Source of the DNA: Streptomyces venezuelae | GTDB lineage: Bacteria; Actinomycetota; Actinomycetes; Streptomycetales; Streptomycetaceae | Assembly: GCF_008642275.1 (NCBI RefSeq) | Contig: NZ_CP029189.1 | Location: 7,298,001-7,362,000 of the forward strand | DNA length: 64,000 bases | Direction of reading: 5' to 3' | Shown: positions 53,727 to 62,680 of the stretch, piece after piece | Position numbering within the stretch: position 1 is the first letter of the stretch | How the letters are laid out: each line of letters opens with the position of its first letter | Notes under the pieces: generated by a model | What the model was told of the DNA's origin: nothing | The model's database searches: none | Seen by the model: the letters and a program-made list of their open reading frames with translations, nothing else | Translations under genes and position numbers: made by a program

Positions 53727-55256
53727 ATGAGCAGGTCCAAAGAGGGCGCAGCCGAGGGGTCCAAAACGCCCAGCGGATCGGACTTCCTGCAGCTCGACGT
53801 CGGCCAGGCCCCGCCGGGCGGCCGCACCGAATGGCTGGCGGGCCGGCTCCGCGCGGCCATCGCCGACGGCACCCTCCCCGTCGGCAGCCGGCTTCCGGCC
53901 AGCCGTGTCCTCGCCGCCGAACTGAGGGTGTCCCGGGGGCTCGTCACCGAGGCCTACCAGCGCCTCGCCGAGACGGGCCAGGTCAGCGGCCGGGGCCGGG
54001 GCGGCACCGTGGTCGTCGCCGCCCCGCCACCGGTCGCCGCCCCCACCCGCCCGGCGGAGCGCGGCGGGCTCGTCGACGCCCTGCGCGCCGAACCGTGCCG
54101 GATCGACCTCTCGCCCGGAGTGCCCGACCTCACCGCCTTCCCGCGCACGGCCTGGCTGCAGGCCGAGCGCCGGGTCCTCGCCTCCCTCACCCCGGCCGAC
54201 TTCGGCTACGGCAACCCCCAGGGCGCGCCCGCACTGCGCGAGGCGGTCGTCGGCTGGCTCGCCCGGAACCGGGGCATCCGGGCCGACCCCGACGAGGTGG
54301 TCGTCGTCGCGGGCGTCGCCCAGGCGCTGGCGCTGCTCGCACACGTCCTGCGGGAGGAGGGCGTACACCGGATCGCGGTGGAGGACCCGGGCTCGCTGGG
54401 CGCCCGGCAGCAGCTGGAGTACGGGCGGATCGAGACGGTCCCCGTACCGGTGGACGAGGCCGGGCTGGACGTGGCCGCGCTGCGGGCGAGCGGGGCCGGG
54501 GCCGTGCTGCTCACTCCGGCGCACCAGTTCCCGACCGGTGTCGTCCTCGACGGCGAGCGCCGCCGGGACCTGCTCGGCTGGGCGGCCGCCGGGGGCCTGG
54601 TCATCGAGGACGACTACGACGCCGAGCACCGCTACGACCGGGCCCCCGTCCCCGCCCTGCGCGCCCTGCTGCCCGAGGCGGTCTGCTACGCCGGCAGCGT
54701 GTCCAAGCTCCTGGCCCCCGCCCTGCGCCTGGGCTGGCTGCTGGTCCCGCCGCGCCTGCGGGACGCCGTGACCGCCGCCAAGCGCTACGCGGACCTCGGC
54801 AATCCGGTCCTGACCCAGCTCGTCCTCGCCCGGCTGACGGACTCGGGCGAACTGGAACGGCACCTGCGCCACGTCCGGCGCCGCCACCGCCGGCGCCGCG
54901 ACGCCATGCTGCGGGCCCTCGCCGAGCTGATGCCCGGCGCCCGGGTGCACGGCGCGGCGGCCGGGCTGCACCTGATGGTCACCTTCGACGGGGCCGGCTT
55001 CGACGACACGGCTCTGGCCTCGGCTGCCCTGGCGCTGGGCGTGAAGACCCATCCGCTGTCCTGGCACCGGGTCAGGCCGGGGCCGCCGGGCCTGATCCTC
55101 GGCTACGCGGCCGGCTCGGCCGGAGAGATCGAGCAGGGCATCGCCACCCTGGCCACGGCCCTCGGGAAGATCCCGGCCGGGGCCCCGGCAACCGGTCGGA
55201 AAGTTTTTCCGGAACGGCGGCAACCTCCCGGCGGGACGCGCGTCGTGCGGGGGTGA
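53727..55256 (+). CDS. MocR/PdxR-family regulator (GntR HTH + aminotransferase domain)
   Basis: A 509-aa protein: N-terminal GntR winged helix (RLRAAIADGTLPVGSRLPASRVLAAELRVSRGLVTEAYQRLAETGQVSGR), then a fold-type I aminotransferase-like domain with the PLP lysine in YAGSVSKLLAPALRLGW and the Asp in VIEDDYDAEHRYD. MocR proteins sense PLP or PLP-amino acid adducts. Divergent from the EamA exporter. The C-terminal tail is Arg/Pro-rich and extends ~30 residues beyond the domain. Confidence 0.9.
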   Translation: MSRSKEGAAEGSKTPSGSDFLQLDVGQAPPGGRTEWLAGRLRAAIADGTLPVGSRLPASRVLAAELRVSRGLVTEAYQRLAETGQVSGRGRGGTVVVAAPPPVAAPTRPAERGGLVDALRAEPCRIDLSPGVPDLTAFPRTAWLQAERRVLASLTPADFGYGNPQGAPALREAVVGWLARNRGIRADPDEVVVVAGVAQALALLAHVLREEGVHRIAVEDPGSLGARQQLEYGRIETVPVPVDEAGLDVAALRASGAGAVLLTPAHQFPTGVVLDGERRRDLLGWAAAGGLVIEDDYDAEHRYDRAPVPALRALLPEAVCYAGSVSKLLAPALRLGWLLVPPRLRDAVTAAKRYADLGNPVLTQLVLARLTDSGELERHLRHVRRRHRRRRDAMLRALAELMPGARVHGAAAGLHLMVTFDGAGFDDTALASAALALGVKTHPLSWHRVRPGPPGLILGYAAGSAGEIEQGIATLATALGKIPAGAPATGRKVFPERRQPPGGTRVVRG

Positions 55257-55299
55257 AGGGCGCAGTACCGCGTCCTCGACCCGACCGTGGAGAACCACC

Positions 55300-55746
55300 G
55301 TGAAGAACCTGTTGCGCGTCCCCCTGGCCTTCCGCCGGACGGCCGTCACCGCCGCGGCCGCCGGAGCGGCCGTCGCCCTCGCCGGTCCCGCCTTCGCCGC
55401 GGGCGGCAGCTCGGCCGCGCCCTCCCCGTCGGTCAGCGCGCCCGCCAGCGCCTCGCCCAGCGCGGGCGGGGTCAAGCCGTCCCCGTCCGTGAGCACCCCG
55501 CCGAGCGCGGGCTCCGAGGCGAAGAGTGCCGCCCCCAGCGCGGCTCCCAGCGCGAGCGTGTCTGCCCCGGGTTCGAGCACCAGGCCCAGTGCGTCGCCGT
55601 CGGAGCCCGCCGCCGCACCCGGCCCGGCGGAGCTCGCGCATACTGGCTCCTCGGCGACGACCATCGCCATGGGGGCGGGGGCCACGGGTCTGGTCCTCGT
55701 CGGCGCGGGAGCCCTGTACGCCGTACGGCGCCGCGCCAACAGCTGA
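55300..55746 (+). CDS. LAxTG-type cell-wall anchored surface protein
   Basis: A 148-aa exported protein: a signal peptide ending AGPAFAAG, a ~75-residue low-complexity Ser/Pro/Ala stretch, then the sorting signal LAHTG, a hydrophobic helix (TIAMGAGATGLVLVGAGALYAV) and RRRAN. LAxTG is the motif used by Streptomyces class E sortases. No structured domain is visible, so it may be a spacer or mucin-like surface protein. GTG start with GGAGAA upstream. Confidence 0.82.
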   Translation: MKNLLRVPLAFRRTAVTAAAAGAAVALAGPAFAAGGSSAAPSPSVSAPASASPSAGGVKPSPSVSTPPSAGSEAKSAAPSAAPSASVSAPGSSTRPSASPSEPAAAPGPAELAHTGSSATTIAMGAGATGLVLVGAGALYAVRRRANS

Positions 55747-55754
55747 GGAATCCC

Positions 55755-56441
55755 GTGCTCCGACTCGCGTCATCCGTCGGCCCCCTCACGCCCGGCTTCG
55801 GCCGGGCGTGGCGGGGCCTTTGGTCGTTGCTGCACCGGGAGCGTTCCGCCTCGCCGGTCTCCCCGCGGTCCTACGGCTCCGCGTACGGCCCCTCGTACGG
55901 CTCCTCGTACGGGCACTCGTCCCCGTACGGCCACACGGGGCACGGCGACGAGCGGCCGCCCACCGTCACCGAGCTCTACCACGCGCACCGGCTGCGGATG
56001 GTCCGGCTCGCGGTGCTGCTCGTCGACGACCTGGCCACCGCCGAGGACGTGGTCCAGGACGCCTTCACCGCCCTCTACCGGCGGCACGGGGAGCAGATCA
56101 GCGAGGTCGACAACGCGCTGGGCTACCTGCGCACCGCCGTGGTCAACACCTCGCGCTCGGTGCTCCGCCGCCGGCGCACCGTCCGGGCCTGGACCCCGCC
56201 TGCGGCGGTCGACATACCGTCCGCCGAGGACCACGTGGTCCTGGACGAGGCGCACCGCGAGGTGCTCGCCGCGCTCGGCCGGCTCACGCCGCGCCGCCGC
56301 CAGGTGCTGGTGCTGCGGTACTGGGCCGATCTGAGCGAGGCGGAGATAGCGGCCACCCTCGGGATCAGCCGGGGAGCGGTGAAGTCCAACGCGAGCCGCG
56401 GCCTGGACGCCCTGGAACGGATTCTGGAGGGACGGATATGA
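55755..56441 (+). CDS. SigE-family ECF RNA polymerase sigma factor
   Basis: A ~228-aa sigma factor. Region 2 is VTELYHAHRLRMVRLAVLLVDDLATAEDVVQDAFTALYRR and region 4 is ALGRLTPRRRQVLVLRYWADLSEAEIAATLGISRGAVKSNASRGLDAL. The N-terminal ~70 residues include a Ser/Tyr/Gly-rich stretch (SYGSAYGPSYGSSYG). The GTG at 55755 has GAGGAA upstream, but a TTCG-loop hairpin at 55787-55810 falls inside this N-terminus, so the true start may lie downstream. Coupled by ATGA to the membrane partner gene. Confidence 0.85.
   Translation: MLRLASSVGPLTPGFGRAWRGLWSLLHRERSASPVSPRSYGSAYGPSYGSSYGHSSPYGHTGHGDERPPTVTELYHAHRLRMVRLAVLLVDDLATAEDVVQDAFTALYRRHGEQISEVDNALGYLRTAVVNTSRSVLRRRRTVRAWTPPAAVDIPSAEDHVVLDEAHREVLAALGRLTPRRRQVLVLRYWADLSEAEIAATLGISRGAVKSNASRGLDALERILEGRI
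55787..55810 (+). terminator. UUCG-tetraloop hairpin (10-bp stem)
   Basis: CACGCCCGGC-TTCG-GCCGGGCGTG followed by GCGGGGCCTTTGG, a typical Streptomyces terminator shape. It sits 41 nt after the LAxTG gene stop and overlaps the proposed sigma-factor N-terminus. Confidence 0.6.
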
Positions 56442-56947
56442 CGCGTGACGGCGAACGCCTGGCCGAGCACCTCGCCGAGCGGCCCGTCGAGCGCCGGCTG
56501 CGGCAGGCTCTGGACGCGCGCGCGGACGGCATCGACATCCGCCGGCTGCGGCCCGCGGAGCCGCCGGGGGCGCACTCGGGGCGGCGGCCGATGGCGGGGC
56601 TGCGGCGGTTCGCGCTGCCGCTGGCGGGCCTGGCCGCAGCGGCGGCCGCCGGGATCGGCTACCTGCTGCTCGCCCCGGATCCGTCACCCGGCCCGGGGCT
56701 GCCGGCCACCCCGCCGCGGATCACGGCCCCCGGCCCGTCCCCGCAGGACCCGACGTCACCCGCCCCGCGGCCCTCCGGATCGGGGCGGCCGACGCCGTCC
56801 CCGTCCCCGCCCGCCACCGGGTCGGCGAGCCCGTCGGTCCCGGTCTCGCCCAAGGCGTCGGGATCGGAACCCCCGTCGGCGAGCCCGTCCGGCGCGCGGG
56901 GAGCCGTGGTGACGTCCTCGCCGCCGTCGAGCTCCACCCCGCGCTGA
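56438..56947 (+). CDS. Single-TM membrane protein coupled to the sigma factor
   Basis: A 169-aa protein: a soluble N-terminus (TRDGERLAEHLAERPVERRLRQALDARADGIDIRRLRP), one TM segment (FALPLAGLAAAAAAGIGYLLLA), and a long extracytoplasmic Pro/Ser/Gly tail. Its position, ATGA coupling and topology suit an anti-sigma factor, but no zinc-binding HxxxCxxC motif is present. I infer only a membrane partner of the sigma factor. Confidence 0.7.
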   Translation: MTRDGERLAEHLAERPVERRLRQALDARADGIDIRRLRPAEPPGAHSGRRPMAGLRRFALPLAGLAAAAAAGIGYLLLAPDPSPGPGLPATPPRITAPGPSPQDPTSPAPRPSGSGRPTPSPSPPATGSASPSVPVSPKASGSEPPSASPSGARGAVVTSSPPSSSTPR

Positions 56948-56995
56948 GGGCCCTGCCCACGCGGTGGCGCGGGCCGGGCCCCGCGCGGGCGCGGT

Positions 56996-57448
56996 TCAGC
57001 GCCGTAGGTTCTCCACCGCCGTGACCAGCGGGGCGAGTTCAGGTACGTGCGAGGCCTCGTCCAGGGCCTCGCGCAGGGCGGTGTCGTTGGTGGGGCGGGC
57101 CGCGGCCAGGAGGGCCAGGCCCGCCTCGCTCACATCGGTGTAGATGCCCCGCCGATCGGTGTCGCAGATGTAGCGGTTCAGCAGGCCGCGGTCCTCCAGC
57201 CTGCTCACCAGCCGGGTCGTCGCGCTCTGGCTGAGCACCACGGAGTCGGCGACCTGGTGCATCCGCAGGTGCCCGCCCGGCCCGTCGTGCTGGCGGCTGA
57301 GGACGTCGAGCAGCGAGTACTCGCGCACGCTGAGGCCGTGGCCGGCCTGCAGGGCCCGTTCGATGTGCGCCTCGATCCGACCGTGCAGGAGGGAGAGGGC
57401 GCACCACCCCTGGGAGAGGGCGGTGAGCGCGCTGTCCGTGGCCGTCAT
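56996..57448 (-). CDS. MarR-family transcriptional regulator
   Basis: A 150-aa winged-helix regulator: LSVREYSLLDVLSRQHDGPGGHLRMHQVADSVVLSQSATTRLVSRLEDRGLLNRYICDTDRRGIYTDVSEAG. The ATG at 57448 follows CGGAGGAG. It is divergent from an MFS transporter, with an 8/9 inverted repeat (GCGTCTGCA-N5-TGTAGACGC) between them; it probably represses both until a ligand binds. Confidence 0.9.
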   Translation of the reverse strand: MTATDSALTALSQGWCALSLLHGRIEAHIERALQAGHGLSVREYSLLDVLSRQHDGPGGHLRMHQVADSVVLSQSATTRLVSRLEDRGLLNRYICDTDRRGIYTDVSEAGLALLAAARPTNDTALREALDEASHVPELAPLVTAVENLRR

Positions 57449-57535
57449 GGGCTCCTCCGTCGAAGCGTCCCGGGCTGGGGTGTGTGACCCCCAGGATAGT
57501 CCACACGCGCAATAGCCAGCGCTTGCAAATATCCC

Positions 57536-57558
57536 GCGTCTGCAATTAATGTAGACGC
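57536..57558. promoter_or_regulatory. MarR operator candidate
   Basis: GCGTCTGCA-ATTAA-TGTAGACGC, 8 of 9 arm positions paired, in an A/T-rich stretch between the MarR and MFS genes; TGCAA recurs three times nearby (57524, 57541, 57560). Confidence 0.65.
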
Positions 57559-57699
57559 ATGCAAGTGGCGACCGCATGAATCGCCGCCCCGCCCGGCGCC
57601 CGCCCGCGATCACTCCGGCCGTTCCCGGCCGTTCCCGGCCGCGATCACGCCGTCGCCCCGCGCACCCGCACCACCCCCTCCCCTGAAGGACACCTCCCC

Positions 57700-58950
57700 A
57701 TGCCTCTCGCACTCCTCGCCCTCGCCGTCGGGGCCTTCGGGATCGGCACCACCGAATTCGTGATCATGGGCCTGCTCCCCGAGGTCGCCGGCACGTACGG
57801 GGTCTCGATCCCCACCGCGGGCTTCCTGGTCACCGGCTACGCCCTCGGCGTCGTCCTCGGCGCACCCCTGATGACCGTGCTCGGCACCCGCATTCCCCGC
57901 AAGCGCATGCTGATGCTGCTCATGGGCCTGTTCATCGCGGGCAACGTGCTCTCCGCCCTCGCCCCCGCCTTCGGCGTCATGCTGGCCGGCCGCGTCGTCG
58001 CCTCGCTCGCCCACGGCGCCTTCTTCGGCATCGGCGCGGTCGTCGCCGCCGGACTCGTCGCCCCCGAGAAGAAGGCCGGTGCGATCGCCATGATGTTCAC
58101 CGGACTGACGGTCGCCAACGTCGTCGGCGTCCCGCTCGGCACGTTCGTCGGCCAGACCCTCGGCTGGCGCGTCACCTTCCTGATCGTCGCCGCGCTCGGC
58201 GTCGTGGGCCTGCTGGGCATCGCCCGCCTGGTACCCGAGCTGCCCCGGCCCGAGGGCGGGGTACGGATCCGCCGCGAGCTCGCCGCCTTCCGCAACGTCC
58301 AGGTCCTGCTCGCCATGGCGATGACCGTCCTCGGCTTCGGCGGTGTCTTCGCCGCGATCACCTACATCACGCCGATGATGACCGGCGTCGCCGGCTTCGC
58401 CGACTCCTCCGTCACCTGGCTCCTCGTCCTCTTCGGCCTGGGCATGGTCGGCGGCAACCTCGTCGGCGGCCGCTACGCCGACCGCGCGCTGATGCCGATG
58501 CTGTACGTGGCCCTGGGCGCCCTGGCCGTCACCCTCGCCGTCTTCACCTTCACCGCCCACACCAAGGCCGGCGCGGCCGTCACCCTCGTGCTGATCGGCG
58601 CCCTCGGCTTCGCCACCGTGCCACCGCTCCAGAAGCGCGTCCTGGACCAGGCCGCCGGCGCGCCCACCCTGGCCTCGGCCGTCAACATCGGCGCCTTCAA
58701 CCTCGGCAACGCCCTCGCCGCCTGGCTCGGCGGGCTGGTGATCGCCGCCGGGCTCGGTCTGACCGCCCCCAACTGGGTCGGCGCGGCACTGGCCGGATCC
58801 GCCCTGGTGCTCGCCCTCGTGTCCGGCGCGCTGGAACGCCGTACGACGCGGCGCGTGGCCCGTGGATCCCTGCCCACGGCCGCGACGGCCGCGACGTCCG
58901 GCACGTCCGGCACGCGCGAGGCGGCCGGGGCCGTGCCCGCCCACCACTGA
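57700..58950 (+). CDS. MFS transporter (DHA1 type)
   Basis: A 416-aa protein with 12 TM segments. It opens LALAVGAFGIGTTEFVIMGLLPEVA (the sugar/arabinose-efflux or CmlR-type signature) and has the A-loop motif GTRIPRKRMLM and motif C-like GLTVANVVGVPLGTFVG. Likely a drug or metabolite efflux pump. Controlled by the divergent MarR protein; a GlcG-like gene follows 80 nt downstream on the same strand. Confidence 0.9.
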   Translation: MPLALLALAVGAFGIGTTEFVIMGLLPEVAGTYGVSIPTAGFLVTGYALGVVLGAPLMTVLGTRIPRKRMLMLLMGLFIAGNVLSALAPAFGVMLAGRVVASLAHGAFFGIGAVVAAGLVAPEKKAGAIAMMFTGLTVANVVGVPLGTFVGQTLGWRVTFLIVAALGVVGLLGIARLVPELPRPEGGVRIRRELAAFRNVQVLLAMAMTVLGFGGVFAAITYITPMMTGVAGFADSSVTWLLVLFGLGMVGGNLVGGRYADRALMPMLYVALGALAVTLAVFTFTAHTKAGAAVTLVLIGALGFATVPPLQKRVLDQAAGAPTLASAVNIGAFNLGNALAAWLGGLVIAAGLGLTAPNWVGAALAGSALVLALVSGALERRTTRRVARGSLPTAATAATSGTSGTREAAGAVPAHH

Positions 58951-59030
58951 GCCACCCCGTTCCCCCGTACGCACGCACCCCCGTACGCACGCAGCCGCGT
59001 ACGTACCCCGCCCGCAAGGAGAAGCACCGC

Positions 59031-59459
59031 ATGTCCACCCCCACCCGCACCGCCGTCGCCCCCCTCACCACCGAGGACGCCGAGCTGCTCGTCGCCACCG
59101 CCAAGGCCGCCGCCGAGGCGGCCGGGATCACGGTCAGCGTCACCGTCCTCGACGCGGGCGGCCACCTGCTCGCCTTCCGCCGCGACGACCGCGCCGTACT
59201 GATCTCCGGCGAGACCAGCACCCGCAAGGCCTACACCGCCCTCCAGCTGAACGCGCCCACCGCCGACCTCGTCGAAGCCGTCCGGCCCGACGGCCCCTTC
59301 CACACCCTGCCCACGGCCCTCGACCGGCCCCTGCTGTTCATCGCGGGCGGGCTCCCCGTCCACCGCGACGGCCGCCTCGTCGGTGCCATCGGAGTCGGCG
59401 GCGGCGCCCCCGAGCAGGACCACGGTTTCGCCGCCGCCGCACTGGACGCCCTCGTCTGA
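59031..59459 (+). CDS. GlcG/HbpS-family heme-binding-like protein
   Basis: A 142-aa protein of the DUF336 family: LLVATAKAAAEAAGITVSVTVLDAGGHLLAFRRDDRAVLISGETSTRKAYTAL ... LPVHRDGRLVGAIGVGGGAPEQDHGFAAAALDAL. HbpS of S. reticuli is a secreted heme sensor; this protein has no signal peptide. GAAGGAGAAG-type Shine-Dalgarno. It follows the MFS gene and may share its transcript. Confidence 0.88.
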   Translation: MSTPTRTAVAPLTTEDAELLVATAKAAAEAAGITVSVTVLDAGGHLLAFRRDDRAVLISGETSTRKAYTALQLNAPTADLVEAVRPDGPFHTLPTALDRPLLFIAGGLPVHRDGRLVGAIGVGGGAPEQDHGFAAAALDALV

Positions 59460-59518
59460 GACCGCCGGGTCGCGCGCCCGTGTCCCCCGTGCCACGTTGG
59501 TACGGGGGACACGGGCAC

Positions 59519-61150
59519 ATGATGAGCACACCGAGACGGCACAAGAGGGTCCACACCATCGCGACGGCAACGGTCGCCGCGCTGGTCACCCTTGCCCTCC
59601 CGGGCTGCACGGCCGCCTCGGACGAGGCGAGCGCCCGCGGCCCCGCGGACTCCTCCGCCGCCTCCGCGACGGCGGCGCGCCCGGCCGAAGCCGCCCCCAC
59701 CCCCACACCCACCCCGTCCTACCCCCTGTCGACCGCCCCCCGCACGATCCCGGCGGTACGGGAGCACGTGCCCGCCCGGGGCCCCGGCTGGAAGCCCGCG
59801 CCCGAGGCCCGTGTGGTCGTGGCCCCGGACGACAGCGCCGCGCTCGCCGACGAGGCCAAGCTGCTCGCCGGTGAACTGGGCATCGGGTACGGGGCGTCGG
59901 CGGCGCCGCGCTCCGGCGACGTGGAGCTGTCCCTGGACGCGGGGGCCGCGGGAGGGCCCGAGTCGTACACCATGGACGTCAAGGACGGCCGCGTCCGCAT
60001 CAACGGCCCCGACCAGGCCGGGGTCTTCTACGGCACCCGCACCCTCAAGCAGGCGGTCAAGAGCGCGGGCTCGGCCCCCGAGGGCACCGTGCGCGACGCC
60101 CCCGCGAAGCCACAGCGCGGCCTCAACCTCGACATAGCCCGCAAGCCCTTCACCGCCGACTGGATCGAGGACCGGCTGCGCGAGATGGCCGACCTCAAGC
60201 TCAACCAGCTCGGCCTGCACTTCTCCGACGACCAGGCCTTCCGCATCCAGTCCGACACGCACCCCGAGATCGTCTCGACCCCGCACCTCACCAAGGCCCA
60301 GGTACGCGAGATCAACGCGCTCGCCTCCCGGCTGCACATCACGGTGGTCCCCGAGATCGACTCGCCCGGCCACCTCGGCGCGGTCCTGCGCGCCCACCCC
60401 GACCTGCAGCTGCGCGACACGCAGGGGCGGGCGGTCAAGGGCGCCGTGGACATATCCAACCCCGCCTCCGCCAAGCTGGTGGACGAGCTGCTGCGCGAGT
60501 TCCTTCCGCTGTTCCCCGGCGGAGCCTGGCACCTGGGCGCCGACGAGTACCAGGCGCTGGTCTACCGCGACCCGCAGGCGTCCTTCCCCCAGCTCGCCCG
60601 CGCAGCCCAGCAGCGGTACGGGCCCTCGGCGCGGGTCCAGGACCTGGCGACGGGCTGGCTGAACGACCGCGCCGACGTGGTCCGGCCGTCGGGGAAGGCG
60701 CTCAAGGCGTGGAACGACGGGTTCTTCGCGGGCGGGGTCACGAGCGCGGCGAAGGACATCCAGGTCGAGTACTGGACGGGCAAGGAGAACGGTGCCCGGC
60801 CGCCGCTGGAGTACCTGCGCGAGGGCCGCAAGCTCGTCAACCTCAACGACGAGTTCCTCTACTACGTGCTGGGGGAGCCCAACCAGTTCACGTATCCGAC
60901 GGGGAAGCGGATCTACGAGCAGTGGACCCCGCTGGTCCTGCGCGGCACGACCCCCGTCCCGGCCTCGTACGGGCCGCAGATCCTGGGTGGCCGTCTGGCG
61001 GTCTGGAGCGACCTGTCAGGTGCCCAGACCCAGGCCCAGGTGGCCGCGGGCATCCAGGCCCCGCTGGCCGCGCTCTCCCAGAAGGTGTGGGACGCGCGCA
61101 CGCCCCAGCTGCCGTGGTCCGACTTCAAGGCCCTCGCCGACCGGCTCTGA
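59519..61150 (+). CDS. GH20 beta-N-acetylhexosaminidase, lipoprotein
   Basis: A 543-aa exported enzyme: a lipobox LTLALPGC (Cys about 33), a Ser/Ala/Pro spacer, a GH20b-type N-terminal domain (about 85-185, ending INGPDQAGVFYGTRTLKQ), and the catalytic barrel. RGLNLDIARKPF, LHFSDDQAFRI, VPEIDSPGHLGAV and the catalytic acid pair in WHLGADEYQ are visible. It removes terminal GlcNAc or GalNAc from chitooligosaccharides, fitting with the GH18 protein in the same window. Either of two adjacent ATGs may be used. Confidence 0.92.
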   Translation: MMSTPRRHKRVHTIATATVAALVTLALPGCTAASDEASARGPADSSAASATAARPAEAAPTPTPTPSYPLSTAPRTIPAVREHVPARGPGWKPAPEARVVVAPDDSAALADEAKLLAGELGIGYGASAAPRSGDVELSLDAGAAGGPESYTMDVKDGRVRINGPDQAGVFYGTRTLKQAVKSAGSAPEGTVRDAPAKPQRGLNLDIARKPFTADWIEDRLREMADLKLNQLGLHFSDDQAFRIQSDTHPEIVSTPHLTKAQVREINALASRLHITVVPEIDSPGHLGAVLRAHPDLQLRDTQGRAVKGAVDISNPASAKLVDELLREFLPLFPGGAWHLGADEYQALVYRDPQASFPQLARAAQQRYGPSARVQDLATGWLNDRADVVRPSGKALKAWNDGFFAGGVTSAAKDIQVEYWTGKENGARPPLEYLREGRKLVNLNDEFLYYVLGEPNQFTYPTGKRIYEQWTPLVLRGTTPVPASYGPQILGGRLAVWSDLSGAQTQAQVAAGIQAPLAALSQKVWDARTPQLPWSDFKALADRL

Positions 61151-61220
61151 ACGGCCCGGTCCGGGATCCCGGATCCCGGATCCCGGTCTCCGGCCGCCGC
61201 GCAGGCTGCCGGGGCCGGCC

Positions 61221-61529
61221 CTACAGCCGCCCCGTACCGCCGGCGCGCTGCCGGCGACGCCCGAGCCACTGGCCGGCCAGTGGCAGCGCCAGGATCACCG
61301 CCGAGGTCCAGACGGCGGCGAAGACCCAGATCAGGATCCGGGAGACGGTGACCGAGGCCGCCACGAACAGCACCGCCGCCGCCACACCGAGCAGCCAGGC
61401 GGCCACGGTGCGCTGACGCCGGTGCGAGGTGGAGCGCAGGATCCGGTCGAGGGAACGGTCGGCCTTCAGTTCGGCCTCGATCGCGGAGAGGGCGCGCTGC
61501 TCGCTGTCGGAGAGTCCGGCTCCATCCAT
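61221..61529 (-). CDS. DUF3040 membrane protein
   Basis: A 102-aa protein: the DUF3040 start LSDSEQRALSAIEAELKADRSLDRILR, then two TM segments (AAWLLGVAAAVLFVAASVTVSRILI, AVWTSAVILALPLAG) and a basic tail. The family is actinobacterial, small and uncharacterised. Start at 61529 with GGAGG eight nt upstream. Confidence 0.82.
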   Translation of the reverse strand: MDGAGLSDSEQRALSAIEAELKADRSLDRILRSTSHRRQRTVAAWLLGVAAAVLFVAASVTVSRILIWVFAAVWTSAVILALPLAGQWLGRRRQRAGGTGRL

Positions 61530-61642
61530 CACGGCGTACCTCCGCCGGCTGCTGCCGTCGGGCGCGGGTCGCAGCCTCTGGCCGGGGAATACCCTGCCTG
61601 ACGCGGCCCAACCCCCGGAGGACGCCGTGACGGCGGACCTGG

Positions 61643-62461
61643 TCACCAGATGGAGTTGACCCACTCCGGGTGGTCGATGAACGGGTTGCGGTTGTGCTGG
61701 AACTGGTCGAATATGACCTGGTTCCGGCGCTGCTCGAAGGCGTCCGGCGGGTCCATCTGGTTCCACTGCTTCAGCAGGCTGATCCGGCCGAAGAGCGGTG
61801 CGGAACCGTTGTTGACGTTGTCGTTCAGCTCCAGGTTCGCGAAGCCGTCACCACCGTCGTAGCGGACGGCCATGTACAGCAGCATCCGTGCCACGTCGCC
61901 CTTGACGGCGTCACGCGGCTCGAAGGAGTCGGCGTCGGTCAGGCTGCCCGGCGCCTCGGCGACCGGGCTGCCGCCCTTGTCGAAGTCCTTGTTGCCCCGG
62001 GTGCTGTTGACGGTGACGTCCTCGGGGCGCAGGTGGTGCAGGTCGGTGCCCGGGCCGGTGGCGGTGCCGAAGTCGCCGTGGCTCTTGGCCCAGACGTGCT
62101 CGCGGTTCCAGTCGTTGACGCCGCCGCCGTTCGTCGCCTTGGACTGGGAGCGGCCCGAGTAGACGAGGATGACGTTGTTCGGGTTGGCCGGGTCCTGGTC
62201 GGTCACCTTCAGGGCGTTCCACACGCCGTCGTAGGTCACCTTGGACTGGTTCTTGATGATGTCGTGCAGGGCGGTCTTCAGGGCGGGCCCGGTCTTGCCC
62301 TGGGCGTTCGCGTAGTAGTCCGCGTACGGGTCCGCCGCCGCGGCGGAAGGATTCTCCGTCGCGGTCGGGCCCTGCTGGCCGGCGGCCGCGGCCGCCGGGA
62401 CGGCGAACAGGGCGGCGGCAGCGAGGCCGGCCGCCCAGGGGGTCAGGCGCGAGATTCTCAT
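61643..62461 (-). CDS. Secreted endonuclease I family protein
   Basis: A 272-aa exported nuclease: signal peptide (AAGLAAAALFAVPAAAAAG), then an endonuclease I/EndA-type domain. NREHVWAKSHG carries the beta-beta-alpha-metal His, with TDLHHLRPEDVTVNSTRGNKDFD (second metal-binding part with Asn) and DAVKGDVARMLLYMAVRYDG. The order matches periplasmic and secreted nucleases that degrade environmental DNA or RNA for nutrients. Single-gene unit. Confidence 0.9.
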   Translation of the reverse strand: MRISRLTPWAAGLAAAALFAVPAAAAAGQQGPTATENPSAAAADPYADYYANAQGKTGPALKTALHDIIKNQSKVTYDGVWNALKVTDQDPANPNNVILVYSGRSQSKATNGGGVNDWNREHVWAKSHGDFGTATGPGTDLHHLRPEDVTVNSTRGNKDFDKGGSPVAEAPGSLTDADSFEPRDAVKGDVARMLLYMAVRYDGGDGFANLELNDNVNNGSAPLFGRISLLKQWNQMDPPDAFEQRRNQVIFDQFQHNRNPFIDHPEWVNSIW

Positions 62462-62680
62462 CGGGTGGGGGGTACCTCTCCATACGCACCGTCCCCGCCC
62501 GGGGATTTGGCGGAGTGTCAGTGGCAGAGCGAGGGTCACATTGTCATGTGCCGAACAGGTGAAGACCACGTGTCGGGAGTGGGGGATCTTCGTGTGTGTG
62601 CGGGTCGCGCGCCGCGGGCAGGGTAGCGGTGGCCCCGATGGGGCCGGAGGGACGATGACCAGCCCGAACCGGAGGACCCC

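Noticed and set aside
57610..58974. A 454-codon minus-strand frame opposite the MFS gene
   Set aside because: Highly acidic Gly/Asp/Glu-rich antisense translation of a membrane protein; no domain.
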